From Neoscytalidium dimidiatum (Eukaryota; Ascomycota; Dothideomycetes; Botryosphaeriales; Botryosphaeriaceae), in the NCBI GenBank assembly GCA_037367355.1, contig CM074697.1, positions 3,596,001 to 3,660,000 of the forward strand: a stretch of 64,000 bases of DNA, read 5' to 3'. The notes under the pieces are model-generated. The model did not search any database. It was not told the origin of the DNA and was given only the letters and a program-made list of their open reading frames with translations. Below, in pieces: positions 10,705 to 22,430 of this stretch (position 1 is the stretch's first letter; every line of letters begins with the position of its first letter). The position numbers were made by a program, and so were the translations under genes.

Positions 10705-13070
10705 TCAGACGCCTGAATCCTCAGCGATCAAGCCCCGCGCATTCGCCCACGAGCTCCAGGCCTCACACATGTCCTTCAACTGACATCCGCCATCGTCCCA
10801 GTACTCAGGGATCTTATCCGCCATTTCTACAACCTGGGCGGCGAACCCCATAGCTGAATGCCAACCTATGTGGCAGTGCATGAGATGCGCGCCAGGGTTA
10901 TCAGTTTTGAAAGCTGCAACTACATATCCGTTGCCGGGCATCAGCACCGTATCCCGGCGGGAAGGATTATGTAGGCGGAGCGGAACGCCGGCGCTGTAGC
11001 GTCCCGTACCTGTTGCGAGGATGAAGAAGTCCTGAGACATACATCAGCAAATATACTGGAAAGCAAGACGAATTGTTGGGGGAGCGTGATGGTTAGGATC
11101 AGGGGAGCTCACATGACCGTGAAGGTGGAGAGGATGCGGCAGAGCAATCGCGCTTTCAACAACAACATAAACCCACTCGCCCTCATTCGGCGCACTGATG
11201 AGCAGATCGCCGCTGTAACTTGGGGGCTCTCCTCGATCGAGAATACCGAGTACAGTCGGATCGTCCCATTTCGCGTTGAACGTATTGCCGGAGATGTACC
11301 ACCTGAAGATGTTGTTCGGCTGCTCAACGGTCACGTCTCCGTAGAAGGTGGTGTCTGGCTGCGAGACGTCGAACGGCACGATCGGCTCGTGTAACCCGTG
11401 ATTTTCGTCCGTACATTCAGTAGTGTAGGTTTGGGATGCTGTGGTGGGGATGTTGCCATTCGATCCTTCGTAGCTGAAAATGCCCTTGATGTCCAGGGCT
11501 TGTTTGACACCGGCGCAGGTGTTCTGGTTATCGGAACGCATCCAATAGTTGCCAGGTTCTTGGTCGGCATGCACAATTACATCATATCGTTCGCCTAGAG
11601 GTCATTAGTGGAATTTTCGCCTATTGTAAGATTAGTGCTTACCAATATTGATATTAAGTATGTTGGTATCATAAGGAACAATGGGCGTGAAGTCGGTCGA
11701 AATGACCGTGAAAGAGTGTCCTAGAGTATTTTATCAGTATAAATGGCTTTTGCATCGAGTGCCTCAAGAGTAAACATACCGTCAATGTGGAATTTGAAAG
11801 TAGATTGAATGGAGACATTAATCACGCGAAGCAAGTAAGATTTGCCTTTTGTGACGGTCATCTTGAAACGTTCCCCGGTTTGGTTGTAGGAGCCGTCTCT
11901 TCCCCACGTGTTCTTGCCGTTGATCAGGCCGTTATCCATAACACGAGCTCCGCCGTTGTGTCCAGGTGTCGCATCCTGCGCGAGATGATATTGAGAATCG
12001 ACAGTCCAATGGCTCCAGTCCTGGAGCATGATGTGCCCAGCATCGACGTCATACTGTCTCTCCGGGCTGCTGGGCCCATGAACCAGGATGGGGCCAAAAA
12101 CGCCTTCCCATGTCTGAATGGCAAAGTGCGAATGATACCATGACGACCCGTAGGACTCCGCAATCCAGGTGTACGTCATCGACTCACCAGGCGGAATCGG
12201 GCATTGGGTGACGGATGGCACACCGTCGTATTGGTTCGTGAAGTGCTGTCGGATGCCATGGAAATGGATGGTAGTGCCATTGTCCTGCATCTTGTTGATG
12301 ACCGTAACTTTCACAGTATCGCCCCAGTTGGCTTCGATTGTCGGGCCCGGCATCTGACCGTTCACGAGCAGGGCAATCCTGGGGATACCATCGGGAGCGA
12401 TAGTCTGATTGGTGATCTCCAGGGTATATTCAACGGTTCTGCAGGTCTTGGGCACATGCTTGTAATAGTCGGTATGGATGTCGTAGCCACAAAATTGATC
12501 GTCTCCAGGTTGTCCCTCGCAACGAACGCAGGAGTCTGTCCGGGAGGCCAGCTGTGATGTAGATCTTTTTGCCGAGCATGCAGGTCCACCTTGACCCGGG
12601 GCTGAAGTGCCGTTGTTCGTCGGCGCTGTCGATGGCTGCGCCACGGCGCTTGTCGCCGGCGAAGATGGAGCAGCATACTCCTGTCTTTCCTGAAGCTCTC
12701 CGCCACACTTTCCGTAGCCATCTCTGCATCCATCGCCGCAGTAGGCGCCTGTCGCACCGCAATATCCGTACTGGCTGCAGCATTCGCCGAATTTCGAGCC
12801 CTTGCAGGTGTATCCCAGAGCGCCGCCGCAAGTTCCATCCTGAGATATGGTGCCTTCGGTCTTCTCGCAAAGACCAAACTCTAACTGACAGCCGTCACCA
12901 CAATACTCTGGGGTAGCTCCGCAGTAGCCATCCTTGCTGCAGCAGTTGCCGAACAGGGAGCTCATGCACGTAAGGCCTGAGTCTCCCCCGCAAAGTCCGT
13001 CGGTGGAGACTACGGCACGGCCCTGAGCGAGACCGGCTATGCACACGATGAGCCAATCAGACAGCTTCAT
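10705..13070 (-). CDS. Secreted multicopper oxidase (laccase-like) with two CBM18 chitin-binding domains
   Basis: Exons 13070-11780, 11720-11643, 11594-11113 and 11031-10705 give 725 aa. The start is the ATG at 13070; the frame extends upstream only to a TTG. A signal peptide ([17 protein letters not shown]) is followed by two hevein-type chitin-binding modules of about 45 aa with their cysteine pattern ([20 protein letters not shown] and [19 protein letters not shown]). A Ser/Thr/Pro-rich linker follows. The oxidase carries the four copper regions: TTIHFHGI (about 269), [11 protein letters not shown] (about 311), [10 protein letters not shown] (about 610, split by the last intron) and [12 protein letters not shown] (about 667). 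The family oxidises phenols and related substrates with O2; chitin binding would anchor this one to fungal cell walls or insect cuticle. About 4.9 kb of gene-free DNA lies upstream. Confidence 0.92.
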
Positions 13071-16000
13071 ACTGCTGTCTGTCTTGGGAGGGGGCTGGGG
13101 TGGTTGGGGAGGAAAGAATAAGATAGACAAGAACGGAAGTTATTGGACCAGTCAGAACAGGGGGAAAACGAGTGAGGATATTTGGAAAAGTGACGGGTTG
13201 AGAGTCGTCCTTGACTTCAAAAGACGAGGAGAAAGATGCACGCACTTGTATAAGAGATGGACTCACCTGCTGCCCACCATGCGCGAAGCCGCCAGCCCTG
13301 TTGCATCTTGGCCAGCACCCCCAAGGATACCAAGCGGACCGCAGCGCCGTGCAGCCCGTCATCAGTGTGCCCTTGACAGGATCATTAGATTGAATCTGGC
13401 AGTCCAAGAGGCAACCTGATCATTGCCAGACTCAGCAGGCGCAGCGAGATGACATGTGGAGCTGCCATGATCGAGGCCACCGCTTCTGCGGGACGGCTAC
13501 CGTTCTCAGCTGGTCACATCCGGGCCTGCAGCTTATCATTGGCTCGGGACACGAGGAGGAACGTGGAAGAGAGGCTCAAATGCTGAGACAGTATGTGTCT
13601 ACCGGAATGCCAGCTGCGGGCTGAAAGCGCGAGCCAGGATGCCGCATTAGTGCGTGCTGGGATGTTCGGGAGCTGGCGGGGACCCGGAGATCGCCCAAGT
13701 TCAAACGTGGATTGAAAGTGCTTGGATTTCTTGGGTGTTGGTTAGGCGAAAGCCGTATTTCTTCGATTCGACGTTGCTGATGCCCAGAAAATGCCCTGCC
13801 GAGAGAAGTATCTCCAGTTCGTATGCGCTAGCCGGAGTGAGGTAACAGTAGACTGACCGCAAAGACAGCCTGACCGTCGCGATACCCTGCTAGGCTACCG
13901 CGCATTTCGTCCATTTTGCAGAGGCTAGCCAAATCGCTGGGTTTGCATCGGGTAGACGTGCTGCGCATGCTTGGCCTTGTCCTTGCAATACCGTGCGCCT
14001 ACAATCAAGCACTGGCCGCCTGAAAAGCAAACACCTTATCTTGGACATTTGTGTAGCCGTTGACGGCGCGCGCGACTGGTTGCCACAGCCATGCATAGTC
14101 TGCCCGTGATTGGCCTTGGGGAATACGGCCGTTGCCCTCTCCACGCAACTACAAACCCGGCAGCCATGATGATGATCAGCAGAGACGCCTCCGAACAGGG
14201 TTTCATGGAGCAGAAGAGGGTAGGATGGAGCGTCGAGCTCACGCAAAACGGGGGCGAAGCTGTCATGGGAGGCGCAGCTTCTGATTCAGCGGGCAAAAAT
14301 ATCAAGCCACTCATCCTTGGAAAGCTCGAGCCCTAAATGCTCGCTTCAGTTTGACTTTCCTGGAAAGGGACAGCCTGGTGGTCACGTTAAGAACTGGCTT
14401 GGGGCGCTGTGGGCTGACCGTGAGGGTTTAGAGTCAGGAAAGTGAAGTTCAACAAGCTTGGCCTTCAAGTAGGCGCCACCTTGTGACGTGGAGAACGGAG
14501 CAAGTCGAGCGCGCGAAGGAAGCCGAAGTTGGAATTTGCCGTCATGCAACTAAGTTGGTGTTGCAGGAAGACTTCCAAAATCACAAGCTTAAAAGTATCT
14601 CTTTTCCCTGAGTAGTAAGGCCACGGTGAAGACGAAGACAGCCACGATCTGCAATACCGAGAGGGGGTATGCTTGGGCAGAAGGTTGGCGTTCTTCGTGG
14701 CCTGGGTATGGAGAGTCTGCCGGAGTCTGCACCGCAAAAAGCAGTAGGGCTGACCTAACAAGGCTTCGAGCAGCAGCAGCTTCGAGTGAACGAGGTTCTA
14801 GACGGAGAGCCTGCAAGACATGCAGCATGAAAGGCGTTGAGAGGGGAGCGACAGCTTGGGGGTAAGTCATCAAGCCAGTGAGCAGCAGTGGACTGAGGCC
14901 CTGCAGCAGAGGCCGAGTGCAGATTCTGTGAGCGGGCGATTGGCCACATGACCGGGCTGATGACAGGCGTCAGGCAGATAAGCTCAGAAGCTCGGCGGGG
15001 ACGGAAAGAAGGAGGAAGAGACGAAGGGAGCGAACGCCACACAAGGCTGAATCAGCGGCTGTCGGCTACACTAGGCCCGAGGCAGCCACTGCCCCGCGCC
15101 GCCACTGCGCGCTGTTCGCTGCTCCCTCTCCACCAACACCGGCCTCTCCATCGCCATCGATGCCCATCGTCCACCTCAACATCAACGTCTTCCGGAAGCT
15201 CCCTACCGGCCGGCCCCATCGCCATCTCCGGCACTGCTGCAAGCATAGCCATCGCCCTTGCCTGTGGTGCGGCCGCCAGAGACCGTTCCGCCAACCGGGC
15301 ACACCGCATCTCTTGTCTCTCCTGGGCTCGCGTATTTTTGGGACCGCATGATGATCGCGCCCTTCACGCGCTCTCTTTCTCTTGGCTCCCTGGCTCTGCG
15401 TCTTACACGGAGCTCGAGCAGTCCGCGCTAGCCTATGTTACATCAACCTCATTTGCCTGTCCTTCGCCAGGCCGTCTTCGCTGCATGTGCAGGCTTTGTT
15501 CCTCAGCATTTGCACCTTCTTGCTTCCATGTGAGACTGCTAACCACGGACATGTCATGTTCTTTGAGCCTGCCGCATGTAGCCGTGAGCTTCCTGCGAAA
15601 CGACATCAGGTCTACAGAATCGAATGCCTGTCGCCGCCGTCAGGGAAGCGCTTTCAGACTCACCGGACCAACGATCTCGCGATTCGAGACTCAGCTTCCT
15701 ACGCAACGGCGGAGACGTCAATATGTGTCGGTCGCACAGCTTTTGAGTGGATCGAGCGTAAGGACCAGCACTGTTACGCCACAGCGTCTACCATCCCTTT
15801 GGAATTTCCACCAGCCCGACCCGTGCGAGATCCCGCCCACCCGCCGGAAACTAAAGCATGTCGGATTTCACAGCATTTCTCCTATCCTTTGCGGAGCACA
15901 CCCTCTGCCGGTGTATTTCCACCAAGTTTTAGATACTCAATTTCGAGACGCGAGAGCCGCAATTCTTCAAGGCAAGCCACCATTGAGCCCTATACGTACT

Positions 16001-17976
16001 CACATGACACCTGACGGGGTAGATCCTTCAACTGTCAAAAGCAAGTAATCCAGTGTCATCATACGGCCACGATCCATGCTCGTGCAACCTGAACCGGAAA
16101 GAGCCGCGGGGTAGCCTCAGCGACCACCAGGCGTCCGCGTGGGTCTGCGTATCGGGATCTCTGAAACAATCGTAACACTTTTCACTCTCCATTTCGGGCT
16201 ATATCAGAGACAAGTTGCTGTAGATCCACTCATCTCCCGACCAAACTAAGTAACAAATGTGGACTGCACCTGGATTCATGACACGCGACCATGCAATTCG
16301 CCACGAAAAAGCCTGCATGCACCTCCATGCGTATGCGCTTACGCCAGACAATTTACTTGCAGCTACTCGAGTGCATGTCGACAGAACCAGACTTTGACAT
16401 CACGACCTCACCGCCGAATGTAGATTGTCGCGTTAGCCCACTTGCACATCATGCTTGAATCCCTGCAGCACTTTAAGCCATGACTTGGAGCGGCTCAACG
16501 GACGGATAATACCACCTGTACAGGAAGAAGCACCAACGTAGCCTGGTGGCCTGATTGCCTGCTGGACAACTCCGCAGATGCTGCATCATGCACCACTTCG
16601 AAGGCTTAGCAATGACCCCGCAGCAGGCAAACACGTGCAGCAACTTTTTTGACAGCCCACCGCCTCAAGAGCAAGGAAGCTCGAGTGTGGGCTGGACCTC
16701 TGATCTTTGGAAATACAATATTTGTGAGTCATTGTTTCCGAGGATCGTGCCGGAAACTTAATATGTGAGCTAACAGCAAGCAGCTCAGAGTCGGACAACA
16801 GCGAAGATCCTGAAATGAACAAACTGGACAGCCGTAAACTGTTGTTGCTGCCCATACGGATGCAGCAATCGACAATGTATTACATGTAGACGCTATCTCT
16901 TGGTAATGGGGTGGACTTTCTAAGTCCCTCTATCCGGTTCAGTTCAACGAGATTGCCAAAGAGAACTGCGTATATGGACCAAAGGTTGGCTACCTACACG
17001 TTTTGCCATCGGATGGGTCAAGCTGTGTATCGAAAATAAACAGTGAGAAACGGAAATCTTCCACTCAGGATTACTCTGTCCTCTGCGGCCTCATCTGACA
17101 CACGGCATCAATAACCTCGCAATATTAAGATGAAGGCTTGACTTGTCTAGCCGATATTTGTGTATGCCAATCATCCTCCAGACTGCTTCCATATCATATT
17201 GATCACTGCTTCTGCTCGAATCCTCATCCATCCTTCGTTCCCTTTCGACTCGATTTTCACCTGTGTAGTCCGCCTATCGGACAAACATCCGAGCCCAGCG
17301 GCCACCCCGCTTGCAAAGACCGGATACGCATAGATAATTTGGGAAGCGTTCGAGTCATGACAGCACCACAGGGCTTCACCCCCGGAACTCCAATACTCAC
17401 AGGGCTATAGTGCTGCTCGTTAATATTACCAAGCCTTCTTATCTTGCCCTTGCATAAAGAACGTCTTGGCATCCCGACGGAAGTGTTCAAGAATTGTCCG
17501 AAGCGTGGGCGAGGTTTCATGACGCCATTTGGTTCTATTTTCGACACGAAATGTCAATATACCAAGACGACAACTCTCTTGGCATACTGTTTTAGTCTTA
17601 GTCGAATCTGCCGTCTACCCGAGAGCAAACAGGAAATGCTCTTCGGTGAATCCGGGATGTAGAGTGGTATTATTGCGTCAGCTGACTTTGCTTGGCAGAT
17701 GGATTCGAAGGCCGAAGCTCACCCCAATGCCGAATACCGATGATTACATTAATTTTAAATGGGTGAAATGTTGATTTTTGGGCTCGGCTGTGCAGTGATC
17801 GAACCACATGGGATGTCGACTGCACGTGTTTATTTCGGACGAGGAGGTAGGGCTGCTCGCTTGGTCATGTATTACATCAGCGGGAGCTTTCTTTTCGCCC
17901 CGGGAACATCCGCACTTTCGCTGCCTTAGTTCCACCCTTCATCAATCTCACTAACGACTGGTCGACGTCCTGTGCA
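13071..17976. other. 4.9-kb region without a supported gene
   Basis: Between the laccase start and the kinase start I find no frame with recognisable protein content. The longest open frame (14948-16048, plus, 366 codons) is rich in Arg, Ser and Pro and overlaps another long frame (15382-16014), as expected by chance in GC-rich DNA. A minus-strand frame near 14590-14870 ends in a hydrophobic stretch but has no other support. The region may contain the laccase promoter, a long non-coding RNA or gene remnants. Confidence 0.45.
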
Positions 17977-19210
17977 ATGAAAATTGGTGAAAATCTCAAG
18001 GGTACGCTTGACACGTATCTCGTAACGCAGAAGCTGTGCCGCAATGTTTGGAGAGCGAAGTCGGTTTCCCCCTACCACACATCCAAAGCGTGCTTGACCG
18101 TACATAGCGGCAGCATTCATTGCAACGATTTCGTCATAAAGACTGCTCCCCCACAACGGCTCCGAAATGAAGAAGATATTCTCCGTCGCTTTCAATCCTG
18201 CCCGTACATTCGGCGGCTGGTCGACAAGATCGAAGATCCGCCTTGCCTCGTTCTGGAGCATCTTCACGACAACGTCTTAGCCGCCTCCAACTCCAAAACG
18301 CTGGCACGTCAAGATATCAAGTTCGTTGCGAGGAGCACACTTGAGGCCCTCCAGGTGCTTCACGAGACAGGCTACGTACACACTGGTAATGATCATCCCC
18401 ATCAATCCGGCAACTTTGGAGACTTGCGTACCAACAGTCAAATATCTCAGATATTAAGCCTGATAATCTCCTCGTAAGACTTGGGCGGGGGCAGAAGCGA
18501 TTCTCTGAAGTTAAGCTAGCCGACCTTGGTAGGTAGATGGGCCATTCAAGTTTAGCGCAGCGCGCCCTCATACAGTAATGATGGGCAGGAGACACCTATC
18601 GCGTCCAGCCTGATGCGGACCCGAAGGAAGAGGGACATGTCATTGGAGCTGCAATTTTCCGTAGTCCGGAGGCGATGCTCAATCTACGATGGGGTACACC
18701 GACTGATATCTGGTCGTTTGGCGCTACGGTAAGTTGATACATCCGTCCTTCTCGTTCACACAGAACATATCGCCTTGATGTTGTCCCCCGACTGTCCCAT
18801 TTTCTTTCTTCCTCATTTCTTTCTTGTGAGCCCTTTCGGGGATTTAGTTGACAGGCTTCGCGCAGCTCATTAGTTTGATTTGGGGCGGAAATTGGCACAT
18901 ATTCAAGCCTGATTCTCTGACGCCAGATGACGAAGACTATCCACTACACGTCCTCATCAAACAGGCCAGGTTTTTTGGGCCTTTTCCGCTCAGCTACTTG
19001 GAGATCGCAGACGGGGAGAGGCTGGAGGTCATTACCGACGTCACCAATTATGTCGAGGAGAATGGCGGGAGGAAACCCTTCTCTATGGCTGAAGACAAAG
19101 AACTCACAACAGAAGACAGAGATTTTATTTGCAGGATCATGAAGCTTGACCCCCGGGACAGGCCCACAGCCAAGCAACTCTTAGCAGACAAGTGGTTCGA
19201 TTCGCCCTAA
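17977..19210 (+). CDS. Fungal protein kinase with atypical HTD and DLG motifs
   Basis: Exons 17977-18385, 18451-18528, 18589-18728 and 18866-19210 give 323 aa. The last acceptor was chosen at CGCAG (18865) because it yields GATLISLIW, the form expected in this kinase group. Visible kinase elements: FVIKTAP with the ATP-binding lysine, RNEEDILRRF with a helix-C glutamate, YVHTDIKPDNLL as catalytic loop (HRD reads HTD; catalytic Asp, Lys and Asn kept), ADLGDTY in place of DFG, IFRSPEAML as the APE region, and LDPRDRPTAKQLL at the end. The catalytic residues are intact, so activity is expected. No regulatory domain is seen. The group is common in filamentous ascomycetes and related to CMGC/SRPK kinases by layout; its targets are unknown. 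Confidence 0.8.
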
Positions 19211-20181
19211 TAGATGAGCATCACAGATATGGAGCGTGCAGCATAAATACCAAGATGTACCGCGTTTCAGACACGGACAAAATTTCTGGATTCTTTGGTC
19301 TTGTCATCTGCTATTTCATGCCAGTATGCATGGAACACAATAATGACAATCGATCACAAACACCGGCAGGCAACGACTTTCGACCAATCATCGTATTCGG
19401 CATGGCATGATTTTAGCCGCCCATTTCCCAACCGAGCGAGCGGATCTCTCCTACCCGGAAACTACACCAACACAACAGCAATTGACTCGAGACTGTGACA
19501 TGATCCAAACAACGTCGTATCTGGGTTGCATGGAGGCAAGTGCTATCTCCGTCCCGAGCAGCATTTCTATCACCAAAGATCCGCATCCCACGCAGGCGAC
19601 CGTGAGAACGGAGCGGGGTTATCAATCTTGGCTTCTTGGCAAACTCTTGGACTTCCTCTATCCGGCCGATCGAAGCTATCACCAAGGGCGGGTAAGTCAA
19701 AGCTTCTATGTTGCCATTTGCAAGCCATAGCTCGCATTGTACCTGAAATTTTCTCACCACACGAGACCAGTTATCCCCGGGGAAGGCACTGTTTACCAAC
19801 CAACTCCAACCCGCGCTCCGCCTTCCATACCACGTCCGCCAAGCCTTCCGCGACCAACCCCCCGCTAGTTACCTACGTCACGGGCGAAAACGCCGAGCGC
19901 AAAACGAGCCGCTGTGCGCCGTGCCACTGATAGCTTATCCAATACCACCACGCCCCAGCCACCGAGACAGCCCGCTTGTCCCTGTTTGCCCACAATAACC
20001 AGCTTCCTGAACAGGCAACTCGCCCAATCGCGCCCGCCCCCGGGTGCTACCCCATCCCGCATGAACGAACGAGCCCACATCTCGCCACGAACCCCAGCAA
20101 GGTGTTTAAAAACATCATGGCTCCTCAGTCGTTCCCGGTTCGCGTCCTGCACGTTTCCCTCCCCTTCTCCGTTGTCAAGCC
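19211..20181. other. Intergenic between kinase and carboxypeptidase
   Basis: About 970 bases. Downstream of the kinase it is AT-rich; from about 19800 it becomes pyrimidine-rich and likely serves as the carboxypeptidase promoter and leader. No gene seen. Confidence 0.4.
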
Positions 20182-22430
20182 ATGCGCGCCTTCCTCGCTC
20201 TCTCCGCGGCCACGAGCCTCCTCGCCGCAGCCGAGCACGTCCCGGCCGGCCGCCGCGGCTTGCTCAAACGCCAATTGCCTGCGGATCCGACCGGCGTGCA
20301 GGAGATCGTCTCGCCCAACGGCGCCAAGATCACCTACAAGCAGCCAGGCAAGCAGGGCGTGTGCGAGACGGCCGAAGGCGTCGATGACTACGCTGGGTAC
20401 ATTTCTCTGAATGAGAGGTACAACGTTTTCTACTGGTTCTTTGAGGCCAGAGAGAACCCTACAGAGAAGCCGGTAAGTTGATGCTGTAGTGTATCTAGAG
20501 TTGTGTTGTAGAGATTTTCATGTTTTTGACTAACATTTTGACAGCTCACACTGTAAGACCATTTGTGGCCTTGGCATTCATTAAATCTGACTTGGCTTGT
20601 TCAGTTGGCTCAATGGTGGACCGGGCTCGGACTCGTTGATTGGATTGTTCCAAGGTGAGCGCGTTTCTTTGGTGTTTCATGAGCCGGCTGGCTTGATAAG
20701 AGCTTGGAAACGTCGATCAGACGGGGCTCCAACAACCCTTCCGTCTAAATTCCATGGATAGGATGGAGATTTCACAGAGAGTATGGTGGCGATTGAGCGT
20801 TGAAACATGCATCTGATTCCTTTGCGAGGGGCTCTTTCCCCAGAGTTCGCATCCGGATAGATACTTCAACTCTATGAGAGCTAGAGCTGCCCCGACCAGA
20901 GTCCAATTGAATGCATCTGTCTCGTAATCTAATTTACGGACCATGCTGACCAGCAAATGCTAGAGCATGGCCCCTGCAACATCACGGAGGATCTCCAAAC
21001 TCAATGGAATCCTTATTCTTGGAACGAGGAATCGAACATGTTGTACCTATCCCAACCTGTCGGCGTCGGTTTCTCGTATGAGACAACACAAGAGACCACC
21101 AATGGCCGCTACTCTATTGTCGATCCGGATACGACCAACACCACGTACGCCGCCGCTGTCGGTGCATGGGAATTGATCCAGACATTCCTCGAGCTCTCCG
21201 AGCGTTTGGACCCTGATCTTTCTAACCGGACGTTCAACCTCTGGACTGAGTCGTACGGAGGTCACTGTGAGTCCAAGATCCATCTGCAACCCAGGAAGTG
21301 AAAAGGATCTAACAATTGTTGAAGATGGCCCAACCTTCTACCGGTACTTCTACGAGCAAAGCCAAGCCATTAAGGATGGTTCCGCTGCTGGCTACTCGCT
21401 CGAGATGGACACTCTCGGTATCATCAATGGTATCATTGACGAAGGTCTGTGCAATCAAATCACATGTTCTCCATAACTCAGCTAACCCATCTCTACAGGC
21501 ATTCAAGCCCCCTACTATCCCGAATTTGCCGTAAACAACACGTACGGCATCAAGGCTGTTAACGACACCATCTACAGCCAGATGGTTGACGCCTACTACC
21601 GTGAAGGCGGCTGCGCCGACCAGGTCGCCGCGTGCGCGGCAGCTGACCGCACCACTGATGAAGGGTTCGTTCACCCCATCCACCATCGCAGCACCATCAT
21701 TAACACCACCTCTAGTTACACTATCTGTCGCGAAGCCACCAACTTCTGCCGCGGCGAAGTCGAAGAGCCGTACTATGTGTACGGCAACCGCGGAGTCTAC
21801 GACATTCGCCACCCGTACGACGACCCGACGCCGCCGGACTACTTCGTCGACTTCCTCAACCTGGCCTCCACGCAGGAAGCGCTCGGCGTCAACATCAACT
21901 ACACGACGACCAACTCGCGCTACGTGAACGCGGGCTTCCAGTCGACGGGCGACTTCGTCTTCCCGGACTTCAAGACGGACCTGGAGTGGATCCTGGAGCA
22001 GAACGTGCGCGTGGCGCTGCAGTACGGCGACGCCGATTACATCTGCAACTGGCTGGGCGGCGAGGCCGTCTCGCTGGCCGTCGAGTACGCCAACTCGGCC
22101 GAGTTCCGCGCGGCGGGCTACGCGCCGCTGCTCGTCGACGGCACCGAGTACGGCGTCGTGCGCCAGTACGGCAACTTCAGCTTCACCCGCCTGTACGACG
22201 CCGGGCACGAGACCCCGTACTACCAGCCCGTGGCCACGCTCGAGCATTTCAGGAGGGTGCTCGGCGATCTGGTCATCGCCGACGGCGCGAGCAGGATCAC
22301 GGATGACTATCAGAGCGAGGGCCCGGCCAACGCGACGCACACCCAGCCCTATCCGCCGCTGCCGGACGAGACGGGTGCGGCGGGCAGGAAGAGGAGGAGC
22401 ACGGTGAGGAAGAGTTTGTTCTTGTCGTAA
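20182..22430 (+). CDS. Secreted S10-family serine carboxypeptidase
   Basis: Exons 20182-20472, 20545-20552 (8-nt microexon), 20605-20654, 20964-21266, 21325-21444 and 21499-22430 give 567 aa. A further 51-nt in-frame intron (21665-21715, with a TTAAC-type branch site) is likely and would give 550 aa. A signal peptide ([17 protein letters not shown]) and propeptide-like KR site come first. S10 landmarks follow: [10 protein letters not shown] (oxyanion region, rebuilt by the microexon join), [17 protein letters not shown] with the nucleophile Ser (split by intron 4), [13 protein letters not shown] with the catalytic Asp, and [12 protein letters not shown] with the catalytic His. These enzymes remove C-terminal residues from peptides in acidic vacuolar or extracellular settings. 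Many N-x-S/T sites suggest glycosylation. The intron at 20655-20963 is 309 nt, long for this window. Confidence 0.9.

Noticed and set aside
14948..16048. 366-codon plus-strand open frame upstream of the kinase
   Set aside because: Arg/Ser/Pro-rich composition, no recognisable motif, and overlap with another long frame (15382-16014) point to a chance ORF in GC-rich DNA.
21309..22340. 343-codon frame antisense to the carboxypeptidase
   Set aside because: It spans an intron and exons of the S10 gene and has Val/Arg/Ala-rich antisense composition.
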